Assembly: GCA_047971485.1 (NCBI GenBank)
Contig: JBKDZR010000007.1
Coordinates: 1 to 64,000 of the forward strand
Reading direction: 5' to 3'
Length of the DNA stretch: 64,000 nucleotides
DNA from: JBKDZR01 sp047971485
Lineage (GTDB): Bacteria; Pseudomonadota; Alphaproteobacteria; Rhodobacterales; Rhodobacteraceae
The notes under the pieces are model-generated. The model was not told the origin of the DNA, did no database searches, and saw nothing but the letters and a program-made list of their open reading frames with translations. Made by a program: the position numbers and the translations under genes. Each line of letters starts with the position of its first letter. The first letter of the stretch is position 1. Shown piece by piece: positions 18,742 through 28,070 of the stretch.

Positions 18742-20454
18742 TCAGCGCCGGGTTCGCCCCACCGACCGGCAGATGATCAGCACCGGCAGCAGGCCCACCG
18801 CGACGATGATCAGGCTGGGCACCGCCGCACCGTCCAGTCGCTCATCCGAGGCCAGCCGATGCGCCTGCACCGCCAGCGTATCGAAATTGAACGGCCGCAT
18901 GATCAACGTCGCCGGCAGTTCCTTCATCGTATCGACAAAGACGATCAGAAGGGCTGTCAACAGGCTGGGGGTTAGGATCGGCAGATGGACCCGCCGCAAC
19001 GTCCCGTAGGCCGAGGCCCCCAGCGACCGCGCCGCCGCATCGATATTGCGGTGAATCCCGGCCTGACCGCTGTCATAGGCGCCGATCGCTGCGGCCATGA
19101 ACCGCACCATGTAGGCCATCACCAGAACGCTGATCGAACCGGTGAACAGCAGCCCCGTGGTGATGCCGAACCGGTCCTGCATCCAGGCGTTCAGCAGGTT
19201 GTCAAAACGCGCGAAGGGCACCAGCAACCCAACGGCAATCACCCCGCCCGGCACCGCATAGCCCAACCGTGCAAGCTGCAAGGCGCCAGTGGCGGCCCGC
19301 CCGGGCCGGCTGCGGGCGAAGTAAGAGACAATGACCGCGCCCACCACCGTGACCACGGCAGCGATCCCGGCCAAGGTCACGGAATTGCCGATGAACTGCC
19401 GGTAGCGCGGGCCAAGGATGTCCTGCCCCGCATGCTGGGCCATCAGCCCCAGGGCCAGGGCCGGCACAAGCGCGCCGAACAGCACCGGCACCGCGCAAAA
19501 CAGCGCCGCCATCCAGCCCCGCCAACCGACAAGGCGCTGGCGCGGCAGGGGCTGATGACGCCGGGTTCCACTGTCGAAGCGGGCACCATCGCGGCTGATC
19601 CGCTCCAGCAGCGCCAACACCAGGGCCGTGGCCAACAAGCACAGCGCCAGTTGTGCCGCTGCGGCACGATCAGCCAGCGTGAACCAGCTGGTGTAGATCC
19701 CGGTGGCAAAGGTCTGGACGCCGAAATAGGACACGGTCCCGTAATCGGCGATCGTCTCCATCACTGTCAGCAAAACACCCGCCGCAATCGCCGGCCGTGC
19801 CATCGGCAAGGACACGGTCAGGAACGCCCGCCAGGGGGGCTTGCCCAGCGTCCGCGCGGCCAGAAAGGTGGTGCCGGATTGCTGCACAAAGGCGGCCCGC
19901 GCCAGAAGGTAGACATAGGGATAAAGGACCAGCGTCAACATCGCCGCCGCGCCGCCGGTGGATCGGATCTCGGGGAACCAATAGTCCCGCGCCCCCCATC
20001 CGGTCACAGCGCGCAGGGTGCTCTGGACGACACCGGGGAAATCCAGCAGATCGGTATAGGCATAGGCCAGCACATAGGCCGGATAGGCAAGCGGCAGAAC
20101 CAGCGCGATCTCAAGCCAGCGCCGGCCGGGAAACTCATGCGCGCTGACCAGCCAGGCCGCCCCGGTCCCGACCGCGAAAGTGCCGCACGCCACCGAGCCC
20201 GTCAGGATCAGCGTCGTCACGGTATAGCGCGGCAACACCGATCCGGCCAGCTGCACCACCGTTCCGGTGCCCCCCATCATCGCCGCCAGCAGGACCGCCA
20301 GCATCGGCAAGGCACATAACGCGGCCACCCCATAGGCCAGTCCGGCCAGTCCCCGGGCATCGCGACGGGCACGGCGCGCACGGCGGGCAAGGCGGGCAAG
20401 GCGGGCAAGGCCCACGCCGACCAAAGACCGCTCAGACAAAGATCGCCACCGCAA
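18742..20454 (-). CDS. iron(III)-type ABC transporter permease (FbpB/SfuB-like), orphan
   Basis: The product of up to 570 residues has two fused permease domains with about twelve membrane helices, as in FbpB/SfuB ferric-iron permeases. The two EAA-type loops read 'AARTLGKPPWRAFLTVSLPM' and 'AARSLGASAYGTLRRVHLPI'. The family works with a periplasmic iron-binding protein and an ATPase, but neither gene is next to it here, so partners must lie elsewhere if it functions. The N-terminus is odd: a run of Leu-Ala-Arg and Arg-Arg-Ala units encoded by small direct repeats (about 20360-20412). The start is uncertain. TTG codons at 20454, 20439 and 20424 and a GTG at 20415 are in frame; the first would overlap the upstream carrier gene by 23 bases. 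Confidence 0.8.
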   Translation of the reverse strand: MRWRSLSERSLVGVGLARLARLARRARRARRDARGLAGLAYGVAALCALPMLAVLLAAMMGGTGTVVQLAGSVLPRYTVTTLILTGSVACGTFAVGTGAAWLVSAHEFPGRRWLEIALVLPLAYPAYVLAYAYTDLLDFPGVVQSTLRAVTGWGARDYWFPEIRSTGGAAAMLTLVLYPYVYLLARAAFVQQSGTTFLAARTLGKPPWRAFLTVSLPMARPAIAAGVLLTVMETIADYGTVSYFGVQTFATGIYTSWFTLADRAAAAQLALCLLATALVLALLERISRDGARFDSGTRRHQPLPRQRLVGWRGWMAALFCAVPVLFGALVPALALGLMAQHAGQDILGPRYRQFIGNSVTLAGIAAVVTVVGAVIVSYFARSRPGRAATGALQLARLGYAVPGGVIAVGLLVPFARFDNLLNAWMQDRFGITTGLLFTGSISVLVMAYMVRFMAAAIGAYDSGQAGIHRNIDAAARSLGASAYGTLRRVHLPILTPSLLTALLIVFVDTMKELPATLIMRPFNFDTLAVQAHRLASDERLDGAAVPSLIIVAVGLLPVLIICRSVGRTRR

Positions 20455-21364
20455 CGCTGACAGTCACCAGCCCCGCGACAGTGGCCAGAACCAGCCCCGA
20501 GGCCGCAGTCAGCGCCCCGCCATGACGCCCGGCGAAGATGGTGAAAATCGACACCATGGGCAACGCGGCCAGAACCGTGCCCCCCGCAATCAACACCGGA
20601 TCCAGACCGCCAATCGCGGTCAACACCGCCCAAACGATCACCGGGTGCACGAACAGCTTGATCCCCGCGATGGCCAGAACCGGCAAGCCCAGTTCCGAAA
20701 TCCGCGCGGTGGCCAAGGTTCCCCCGGCCAGCACCAGCGCCAGAACCGGCGCCGCCGCCGCGATCATGCCCAGCACCTGCGTACCCAGGGTAGGCAACCG
20801 CAAACCACTGGCCAGAAAGAGCAAGCCGGCAATCAACCCCCAGATGATCGGGGTGCTGAAGGTCGCCCGCAAGGCCCGGATCAGGGCCACCCGCGGTGGT
20901 GCCGGATCCGAGGCCGAAACAATTGCGGCCATGGTCACGCAAAGGGGAACGACAGCGATATTCTCGGATACGATGGCCCCGGCGAACAGTTCGGCCACAT
21001 GGTCAGGGTAAACCGCGCTCAGAATCGGCAGGCCCAGAAAGATGCTGTTCGATGCGCTCATGCCCAGGGCCAGCATCCAGGACAGGCCCGGCGCCACCCC
21101 CAACCCGCGCTGCAACAGGGTCTGGCCACCGATCAGAACGATCAGCGAGGCCGTCGAATAGCCCAGTACGAAACGCAGGTTCAGCCCCGACAGGTTTCCC
21201 AACTGGGCAACGGCCGAAAAGACAAGTACCGGCACACAAATGTTCAGCGTGAACAGGCTGAGCCAAGGCAGCCCCTCGGCCGGGAAATAGCGTGTCCGCA
21301 CGACAACGATGCCCAAGGCGATCAACAGATAGATCGGAGCGAGAAGAATAAGGGCATCGGTCAT
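20432..21364 (-). CDS. AEC family transporter (auxin efflux carrier/malonate transporter type)
   Basis: The 310-residue protein has about ten hydrophobic segments. It opens with 'ALILLAPIYLLIALGIVVVR', typical of AEC carriers. It also has the family-like central 'GLPILSAVYPDHVAELFAGA' and the closing block 'GGTVLAALPMVSIFTIFA'. AEC members move organic anions such as malonate; the substrate here is unknown. The ATG at 21364 follows an 'AGGGGGA' ribosome-binding site. The gene overlaps the orphan permease downstream and is preceded by a terminator and a repeated TTTTGCACA element. Confidence 0.85.
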   Translation of the reverse strand: MTDALILLAPIYLLIALGIVVVRTRYFPAEGLPWLSLFTLNICVPVLVFSAVAQLGNLSGLNLRFVLGYSTASLIVLIGGQTLLQRGLGVAPGLSWMLALGMSASNSIFLGLPILSAVYPDHVAELFAGAIVSENIAVVPLCVTMAAIVSASDPAPPRVALIRALRATFSTPIIWGLIAGLLFLASGLRLPTLGTQVLGMIAAAAPVLALVLAGGTLATARISELGLPVLAIAGIKLFVHPVIVWAVLTAIGGLDPVLIAGGTVLAALPMVSIFTIFAGRHGGALTAASGLVLATVAGLVTVSVAVAIFV

Positions 21365-21548
21365 GGCGGTCCCCCTGCCGGGTCAGAGTGCCGAAATGCC
21401 ACGCCCCGCCCATGCCGGCAAGGGGCCGGATACATACCCCGGTTTGAAATACAGCGGCCCGCCCCGGCGCCAGATGTCAGGTGCCAGAGACCATCGGCTG
21501 GGACCGCAGGCCCCAAACATCACGGGAACCGTACCATCACGACGGCCC

Positions 21549-21581
21549 AAAACGAAAACCCGGCGCGTGTATCGCGCCGGG
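21549..21581 (-). terminator. rho-independent terminator of puuE-allE operon
   Basis: Read on the minus strand, a perfect nine-base-pair stem CCCGGCGCG / CGCGCCGGG (21559-21581) with a five-base loop is followed by TTTTCGTTTT. It lies about 145 bases past the allE stop. Confidence 0.85.
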
Positions 21582-21663
21582 CTCCTCCTCCCTGGATACC
21601 GAAGTTCCGGGTTGGCGGGTTGTTGACAGCTCACAATCGATATGTCCACCACCAATTTTGATG

Positions 21664-21693
21664 TTTTGCACATACATTGATCATTTTTGCACA
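21664..21693. promoter_or_regulatory. direct repeat TTTTGCACA x2, 21-base spacing
   Basis: Two exact copies of TTTTGCACA start at 21664 and 21685, two helical turns apart, within an AT-rich stretch upstream of the AEC carrier gene. Such spacing suits a dimeric regulator bound on one face of the DNA. No regulator can be assigned. Confidence 0.4.
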
Positions 21694-21725
21694 AAAAAAG
21701 ATCTTTGAGCGAAAATCCGCCTCCC

Positions 21726-22549
<824 letters not shown>

Positions 22550-22553
<4 letters not shown>

Positions 22554-23965
22554 TTCTCGAACATGTCCTGGATGCGGTGCCAGGCAATCCGTTCCACCTG
22601 CTGGCAGGCCTGGGCGAATTCCTGATCGCGGGTATTGGCGAGGCGGTCATGAAAAGCGGCCAGGATCGAGGCCTTGCCATGATCGCGCACCGCAATGATG
22701 AAGGGAAAGCCGAAGCGCGTCTGGTAACGCTGGTTCAGATCGGAGAAGGTGGCGCGTTCGGCATCCGTCAGCGCATCGAGGCCGGCACCGGCCTGTTCCG
22801 CCGTCGAATCCGCCGTCAGCCGTTTCGCCTGGGCCAGCTTGCCGGCCAGATCGGGGTGCGCGGTCAGCACGCCCAGCCGTTCCTCGGGGCTGGCCTCGCG
22901 GAACCGGCGGGTCAGGGCCGCATGCAGGCCGGTGGCGCAATCGTGGACGGGGCCAAGTTCACCATCAAAGGCGCGCTCGGCGATCCAGGGGGAGTGCTCG
23001 AACACCGATCCGAAGCGGGCGATGAAATCGGCCCGCTCCATCCGGCTGGGGCGCAGTGCAGGCTTCACAGGCGGGTGTTCGCGGGCCCAGTGTTCGGCAA
23101 TGTCGATGCGCCGCGTCACCCAGACCCCATCAAACCCGGCGATGTGATCAAGAAACCGCCGCAGCCCGGCAATCCGCCCGGGCCGCCCGATCAGCCGGCA
23201 GTGCAAACCGATCGACATCATTTTCGGCGCGCCTGCCTGCCCCTCGGCATAGAGCGTGTCGAACGTGTCTTGCAGATAGGTCTCGAAATCGGCGCTGGTG
23301 TTGAAGAAACCGGGACCAAAGCGCATGTCGTTGGCGTCCATCGCATAGGGCACGACCAGCTGATCCCGGCCGCCGATCTCGCGCCAATAAGGCAGATCAT
23401 CGGCGATATCATCGGACACATAGGCAAAGCCCTGCTCGGCCGCCAACCGCACCGTGTTCATCGAACAGCGCCCCGTGTACCAGCCCTGCGGGTCCGCACC
23501 GGTCACCGCCCGGTGCAGGGCGATAGCCTGCTGCATGTGGGCGCGTTCCTCGGCCTCGGGGATGGCGCGGTATTCGATCCATTTCAGACCGTGGCTGGCG
23601 ATCTCCCAATCCGCAGCCTGCATCGCCGCCACCTGTTCCGGGGATCGGGCCAGGGCCGTGGCCACACCATAGACAGTCAGCGGCAGGCCGCGCTCGGTGA
23701 ACAGCCGATGCACCCGCCAGAACCCGGCCCGGGCCCCGTAATCATAGACCGATTCCATGTTCCAGTGGCGTTCCCCGGGCCAATTCACCGCGCCCGGGAT
23801 CTCGGACAGAAAGGCCTCGGAGTGCGCATCACCATGGGTGATGGAATTCTCGCCGCCCTCTTCGTAATTCAGCACGAATTGCACGGCGATCTTCGCCCCG
23901 CCCGGCCAGTTCGCCTGCGGCGGCACCGCCCCATAGCCCGTCAGATCGCGATCGTATCGTTGCAC
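22550..23965 (-). CDS. puuE: bifunctional allantoinase (PuuE) / OHCU decarboxylase (UraD) fusion
   Basis: The 471-residue protein joins two enzymes. Residues about 1-305 are a PuuE-type polysaccharide-deacetylase-fold allantoinase, with 'NYEEGGENSITHGD', 'EIASHGLKWIEY' and 'SDDIADDLPYW'. Residues about 312-471 are 2-oxo-4-hydroxy-4-carboxy-5-ureidoimidazoline decarboxylase, with 'FGSVFEHSPWIAERAF', 'HPDLAGKLA', 'EQAGAGLDALT' and 'FGFPFIIAVRDH'. The second domain acts before the first in the pathway: OHCU to S-allantoin, then to allantoate. The start is GTG at 23965 behind a very strong AGGAGG site. It is divergent from uraH, with a perfect palindrome between them. Confidence 0.93.
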
Positions 23966-24011
23966 CGGAAGCCTCCTGTTCGATCTTCTTGTAATCCCGC
24001 AAAGCGCCCTC

Positions 24012-24036
24012 GTCTTTCAAGGATTTGTTGAAAGAC
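24012..24036. promoter_or_regulatory. palindromic operator candidate between puuE-uraD and uraH
   Basis: A perfect inverted repeat GTCTTTCAA-N7-TTGAAAGAC (nine-base arms, 25 bases overall) lies in the 136-base divergent gap, 47 bases from the puuE start and 66 from the uraH start. Its position suits a repressor or activator controlling both directions of the urate pathway. Confidence 0.65.
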
Positions 24037-24101
24037 CTTCTGGGACGAAGCACTTTGTCGAAGCCGGAAAACCGGCCAGAATGCCGAAAAGAGGACCAAT
24101 G

Positions 24102-24458
24102 ATGACCGGATATCTGACCACCCATGTGCTCGATACCGCCCGCGGCTGCCCGGCCGAAGGCCTGTCGATCACCCTTTATGCCCTGGACGGCGGCACACGC
24201 CGCAAGCTGGCCGAGATGGTCACGAATGCCGATGGCCGCACCGACAGCCCGATCCTGCCCGCCGATCGCTTTGCCCCCGGCACCTATGAGCTGATCTTCC
24301 ACTGCGGCCCCTATCTGGCGGCCAGCGGCCAGGATAATGGCCCCCCGCGTTTTCTGGACGACATCCCGATCCGCTTCGGGATCGACGATGCCAGCGCCCA
24401 TTACCATGTGCCGCTGCTGCTGTCGCCCTTCGGCTATGCCACCTATCGCGGCAGTTGA
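24102..24458 (+). CDS. uraH: 5-hydroxyisourate hydrolase (transthyretin-like)
   Basis: The 118-residue protein is a typical transthyretin-related HIU hydrolase. It has 'TTHVLDTARGCPAEG' at the N-terminus, 'TNADGRTDSPIL' in the middle, 'FGIDDASAHYHVPLLLSPFGY' near the end, and the hallmark C-terminal 'YRGS'. It converts 5-hydroxyisourate, the product of PuuD, to OHCU. The sequence has two consecutive ATGs (24099, 24102); I chose the second because of its spacing from GAGG at 24091. Its 3' end overlaps the convergent LysR gene by 16 bases. Confidence 0.93.
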   Translation: MTGYLTTHVLDTARGCPAEGLSITLYALDGGTRRKLAEMVTNADGRTDSPILPADRFAPGTYELIFHCGPYLAASGQDNGPPRFLDDIPIRFGIDDASAHYHVPLLLSPFGYATYRGS

Positions 24459-25372
24459 TCCGGCGCCTTGCCAGCCAGCCTGTCGCGGATGGCCCCGGTC
24501 ATGAAGTCGATGAACAGGCGCAGCTTGGCGTCCTGGCTGCGCTTTGGCGGGAACAGGCAAGCCAGGCGCGCATCGGGGGGCGGCATGTCCGGACACACCG
24601 ACACCAGCGAGCCGCTGGCCAGATGGTCGGCCACATCGAAGACCGGCTTGTTGACGATGCCGCGCCCGGCCAGCGCCCAGGCGGTCAGCACATCGCCATC
24701 GTCGCATTCATAGGGACCGGTCACATCGAAGCGCGCCGGGCCATCGCGGGTTTGCAGGGTCCAGCGATACTCGGTTGAACCGGGAAACCGCAACAGCAGG
24801 CAGTCATGCCCCTCCTGCACCAGATCCGCGCCGCTGGCCGGATGGCCCCGCCGCGCAAGATAGGACGGCGCAGCGCACAGCACCCGCGGGCATTCGGCGA
24901 TGCCACGCACGCGCATCTCGGAATCCGGCAAATCGCCCAGCACGAAGGCCAAATCCACGCCCTCGGCGGTCAGGTCGATCTTGCGATCCGACAGGCGCAA
25001 CCGGACATGGACCTGCGGATAGCGATCGCGAAAGCGGGGCACTTCGGGGGCGATCAGGCGCTTGCCAACCCCCAGGGGCGCCGCCACCAGGATGGATCCG
25101 CGCGGCTGCTGGGTGACCTCATGGATGGCGGCCTCGGCCTCATCCAGCGCATCCAGCACCTGGACCGCCTTGGGATAGAAGATCCGCCCCTGTTCCGTCG
25201 GCTGAATCGAGCGGGTCGTGCGGGTGAACAACCGAATGCCCAGGTGTTTCTCCAACTCGCCGATCCGCGACGAAGCCACCGCCGCTGACACCCGCAAATC
25301 ACGCGCCGCCGCAGACATGTTGCCCAATTCATAGACACGCACGAACATCCGAAGGGCATTGAGATTGGTCAC
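24443..25372 (-). CDS. LysR family regulator, probably of urate catabolism
   Basis: The 309-residue protein has the LysR helix-turn-helix at the N-terminus ('MSAAARDLRVSAAVASSRIGELEKHLG') and a substrate-binding domain from about residue 90. 'HLGIRLFTRTTRSIQPTEQG' is typical of the group. It starts with GTG at 25372 and is divergent from puuD, the usual place for a LysR regulator of its neighbour. A palindrome (25404-25416) lies between them. The C-terminal codons overlap uraH from the other strand. Confidence 0.88.
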   Translation of the reverse strand: MTNLNALRMFVRVYELGNMSAAARDLRVSAAVASSRIGELEKHLGIRLFTRTTRSIQPTEQGRIFYPKAVQVLDALDEAEAAIHEVTQQPRGSILVAAPLGVGKRLIAPEVPRFRDRYPQVHVRLRLSDRKIDLTAEGVDLAFVLGDLPDSEMRVRGIAECPRVLCAAPSYLARRGHPASGADLVQEGHDCLLLRFPGSTEYRWTLQTRDGPARFDVTGPYECDDGDVLTAWALAGRGIVNKPVFDVADHLASGSLVSVCPDMPPPDARLACLFPPKRSQDAKLRLFIDFMTGAIRDRLAGKAPDQLPR

Positions 25373-25403
25373 TGGCGATTATTCTGCTTTTCTTGAAGAT
25401 GAT

Positions 25404-25416
25404 CCTGATAATCAGG
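25404..25416. promoter_or_regulatory. LysR-type palindrome in the LysR/puuD divergent promoter
   Basis: A perfect 13-base dyad CCTGAT-A-ATCAGG, extended imperfectly to ATCCTGATAATCAGGGAT, lies 32 bases from the LysR start and 58 bases upstream of puuD. It fits the size and place of a LysR binding site. Confidence 0.55.
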
Positions 25417-25474
25417 GATTAACAGATAAGCCGTGTTCCGCATAGCCTGAGGCAGCAACAAACGGAGGACATCC

Positions 25475-26728
25475 ATGTACGATCTGACCGCCATCTGGGA
25501 CTGGACGGCCTTTGCCGTGCGCTGGCTGCATGTCATTACCGCAATGGCCTGGATCGGATCGTCCTTCTACTTCATCGCACTTGACCTGGGCCTGCGCAAA
25601 TCCGCCGATCCCCGCCCCGGCGTGACCGGCGAGGAATGGCAGGTCCATGGCGGCGGCTTTTACCACATCAAGAAATTCTCCGTCGCGCCGGAGGAAATGC
25701 CCGAGCATCTGGTCTGGTTCAAATGGGAAAGCTACACCACATGGCTGTCCGGCGCGGCCCTTTTGATGATCGTCTACTGGGCGGGGGGCGAGCTGTTCCT
25801 GATCGACCGCGCCAAGGCCGATCTGGCGCTGTGGCAGGCGATCCTGATCTCTGCCGGATCGCTGACCATTGGCTGGCTGCTCTATGATACCCTGTGCAAA
25901 AGCCGCCTGGGCCATCGCCCCACCCTGCTGATGCTGATCCTTTTCGCGATCATCGTGGTCATGGCCTGGGGCTATACCCATATCTTCACCGGCCGCGCGG
26001 CCCTGCTGCACCTGGGCGCGTTCACCGCGACGATCATGACGGCCAATGTGTTTTTCATCATCATGCCCAACCAGCGCGTGGTGGTGAATGACCTGAAGGC
26101 CGGGCGCACGCCGGACCCGAAATATGGCCGCATCGCCAAACTGCGCTCGACCCATAACAACTATCTGACCCTGCCGGTCATCTTCCTGATGCTGTCGAAC
26201 CACTATCCCCTGGCCTTCGCCACGGACTACAACTGGATCATCGCCAGCCTGATCTTCCTGCTCGGGGTCACGATCCGGCACTATTTCAACACGGTCCACG
26301 CCCGCAAGGGCAACCCGACATGGACCTGGGCGGCCACGGCGGTGATCTTCATCCTGATCATGTGGCTGTCCACAGCCCCAATGTTCCGCACCATGGACAC
26401 GGATGAGGCCGCCCTGCCCCCGCATCTGCAACAGCTGGTCGACACCGAGGGCTTCGATGAGGTGGCCGGTATCGTCGCCGGGCGCTGTTCCATGTGCCAC
26501 ACGGCTGAACCGTTCTACAATGACCGGATGCTGTGGGCCCCGCGCGCCGTGCGCCTGGACAGTGACGCCGAGATCGCCCGCCACGCCCGCGCCATCTATC
26601 TGCAGGCCGGGCTGACCCATGCCATGCCGCCGGGCAATGTCAGCTACATGGAACCGGCTGAACGCGCACAGATCGTCGCCTGGTTCCGGTCGCTGGGCGA
26701 TCAGGGGGTCCATCCGCTGGCCTACTGA
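25475..26728 (+). CDS. puuD: membrane urate oxidase with C-terminal cytochrome c domain
   Basis: The 417-residue protein has an N-terminal membrane domain of seven or eight helices, beginning 'VRWLHVITAMAWIGSSFYFI'. A C-terminal cytochrome c domain has the haem-binding motif CSMCH (338-342) and a later Met-containing segment 'MPPGNVSYM' that can supply the axial ligand. This architecture is that of PuuD, which oxidises urate to 5-hydroxyisourate and passes electrons to the respiratory chain instead of making hydrogen peroxide. The ATG at 25475 follows a strong GGAGGA site. It provides the substrate for UraH. Confidence 0.93.
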   Translation: MYDLTAIWDWTAFAVRWLHVITAMAWIGSSFYFIALDLGLRKSADPRPGVTGEEWQVHGGGFYHIKKFSVAPEEMPEHLVWFKWESYTTWLSGAALLMIVYWAGGELFLIDRAKADLALWQAILISAGSLTIGWLLYDTLCKSRLGHRPTLLMLILFAIIVVMAWGYTHIFTGRAALLHLGAFTATIMTANVFFIIMPNQRVVVNDLKAGRTPDPKYGRIAKLRSTHNNYLTLPVIFLMLSNHYPLAFATDYNWIIASLIFLLGVTIRHYFNTVHARKGNPTWTWAATAVIFILIMWLSTAPMFRTMDTDEAALPPHLQQLVDTEGFDEVAGIVAGRCSMCHTAEPFYNDRMLWAPRAVRLDSDAEIARHARAIYLQAGLTHAMPPGNVSYMEPAERAQIVAWFRSLGDQGVHPLAY

Positions 26729-26823
26729 GCCCCTTCAGCCAGAGGGGCAATGGCCGGGACGGTTGAAACAAGAACCCACGGCACTGGATCGGGGACACCG
26801 CACAGGTGCCCCCGGGACAGGTC
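26729..26823. terminator. two hairpins between convergent puuD and bfr
   Basis: A perfect GCCCCT / AGGGGC stem (26729-26748) directly follows the puuD stop. A second stem, GGGGaCACC / GGTGCCCC, lies at 26791-26812 before the end of bfr. Neither has a T-run, so they are weak or rho-assisted terminator candidates for the two converging units. Confidence 0.45.
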
Positions 26824-27309
26824 TTACTCTGCCTCGTCCATCTTCGAAGCATTCAACTGGGCGTATTTCTCGGCGCCGATCTTGTCGAACAGCTCCAACT
26901 GGGTTTCGAGGAAGTCAATATGCCCTTCCTCATCGGCCAGCAGTTCCTCGAACAGCTTCATCGACACGTAATCACCCTGACGCTGGCAGACCTCGCGGCC
27001 TTCCTTGTACAGGGCTTGGGCGTCGTGCTCGGCGGCCAGATCGCAGGTCAAGCTTTCCCGTGCCGTTTCCCCGATGCGCAGCGGATCCAGGGTTTGAAGA
27101 TTGGGATGCCCCTCCAGAAAGATGATCCGGTCGATCACCTTATCGGCGTGGTTCATCTCTTCAATGCTTTCCGCACGGCTGCGCTTGGCCATATGGCCCA
27201 GCCCCCAGTCCTGCTGCAGGCGATAGTGCAGCCAGAACTGGCTGACGGCCGTCAACTCGCTACGCAATGCCTTGTTAAGATACTCAATGACCTGAGGGTC
27301 GCCTTTCAT
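26824..27309 (-). CDS. bfr: bacterioferritin
   Basis: The 161-residue protein matches bacterioferritin along its length. The di-iron ferroxidase ligands are all present: E18, E51, H54, E94, E127 and H130. The haem-bridging M52 is also present ('IEEMNHAD'). It forms a 24-subunit iron-storage shell that holds haem at subunit interfaces. The ATG at 27309 lies inside the end of the bfd gene (26-base overlap), so translation may be coupled. It is the last gene of the iron cluster headed by hemP. Confidence 0.95.
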   Translation of the reverse strand: MKGDPQVIEYLNKALRSELTAVSQFWLHYRLQQDWGLGHMAKRSRAESIEEMNHADKVIDRIIFLEGHPNLQTLDPLRIGETARESLTCDLAAEHDAQALYKEGREVCQRQGDYVSMKLFEELLADEEGHIDFLETQLELFDKIGAEKYAQLNASKMDEAE

Positions 27310-27550
27310 TCACCATCTCCTTGCTGGTTAAACTTCGCAAATTGCGAAGATTTTCTGGCACAATAAGGTTAGGGTTGCTGCGCATGGACACCACAAACAA
27401 TGCCATGCAACCCCCGCATTCCGCACGCTTGCCCAACGCGCGGTAGATTTTCCCCGCTGTCACGATGGCCGTCTTATCCGAAGCGCGCATCCAGTCAATC
27501 GCCGCATGTATATCGCGGTCCGAAATGTTCTGGCAGTGACAGACGATCAT
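27284..27550 (-). CDS. bfd: bacterioferritin-associated ferredoxin
   Basis: The 88-residue protein has the Bfd pattern C4-x-C6 ... C45-x2-C48 for a [2Fe-2S] cluster, starting 'MIVCHCQNISDRDI'. Bfd passes electrons to bacterioferritin so that stored ferric iron is reduced and released. Compared with the 64-residue E. coli protein it has a longer tail after the last Cys, and that tail overlaps the bfr start region. The tail is Asn/Arg/Leu-rich. Confidence 0.92.
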   Translation of the reverse strand: MIVCHCQNISDRDIHAAIDWMRASDKTAIVTAGKIYRALGKRAECGGCMALFVVSMRSNPNLIVPENLRNLRSLTSKEMVNERRPSGH

Positions 27551-27587
27551 GGCATTTCTCCCTGTGTTCTTGTGCTGCCGCCCGCTC

Positions 27588-28070
27588 TCAGTGCAGGGTT
27601 TGGGCGGCGGCAGATACCGTGGCCGGGCGAGGGGCGGGACCGCCGGGCCCCATGCGCCGCAAGCACAGCCCGACCTGTTCGGCCAGACCGGCCAGATGGG
27701 GGGCGAGATCGGCGCGGACCATCAGCATTGCCAGCATCATGGCATCCTCCCGTTCCCCTTGGGCCGCCGCCGCAATCAGTCGGGCAAACCAGCATTCATC
27801 CCCGCCCGCACAACGGCATTCCAGCCCGTGGCGCGACAGCGGCCGGCGCCCATGGCCAATACACAGCGACAACAGCCGCTCAAAACAGCCCAGCGCAGCC
27901 TGCCCGGCTTCCTCGCCCAGCCGATCGCAGAATGTCACATAAACCGCGCGCTGGCCCTCTGCCCCCGCGGACCAAAGCCGCAAGAAGCGAATCGCGGCGA
28001 CATCGGCCGCCGGCAGGGCTTCAAGCGCCCCGACCGGGGCCGCACCGGGAGGGGGCCAATGGACAGTCAT
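27588..28070 (-). CDS. conserved-context protein of unknown function between hemP and bfd
   Basis: The 160-residue product is Ala/Leu/Arg-rich with a compact Cys-rich segment 'GLECRCAGGDECWFARL' near residue 90, followed by helical sequence. I do not recognise the family. The ATG at 28070 overlaps the hemP stop by four bases (ATGA), and bfd starts 37 bases after its stop, so it belongs to the iron operon. A longer frame to 28268 exists but is only the hemP region read in another phase. The three Cys could bind a metal or an iron-sulfur cluster; that is a guess from context. Confidence 0.7.
   Translation of the reverse strand: MTVHWPPPGAAPVGALEALPAADVAAIRFLRLWSAGAEGQRAVYVTFCDRLGEEAGQAALGCFERLLSLCIGHGRRPLSRHGLECRCAGGDECWFARLIAAAAQGEREDAMMLAMLMVRADLAPHLAGLAEQVGLCLRRMGPGGPAPRPATVSAAAQTLH

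Larger units (their letters stand above)
21365..21725. other. intergenic region with terminator and direct-repeat operator candidate
   Basis: This 361-base gap separates the end of allE from the start of the AEC carrier gene, both on the minus strand. It holds a strong minus-strand terminator (21549-21581) and an AT-rich segment (about 21640-21715) with two TTTTGCACA copies 21 bases apart. The promoter of the carrier gene should lie in it, but I cannot place it exactly. No gene is seen. Confidence 0.6.
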
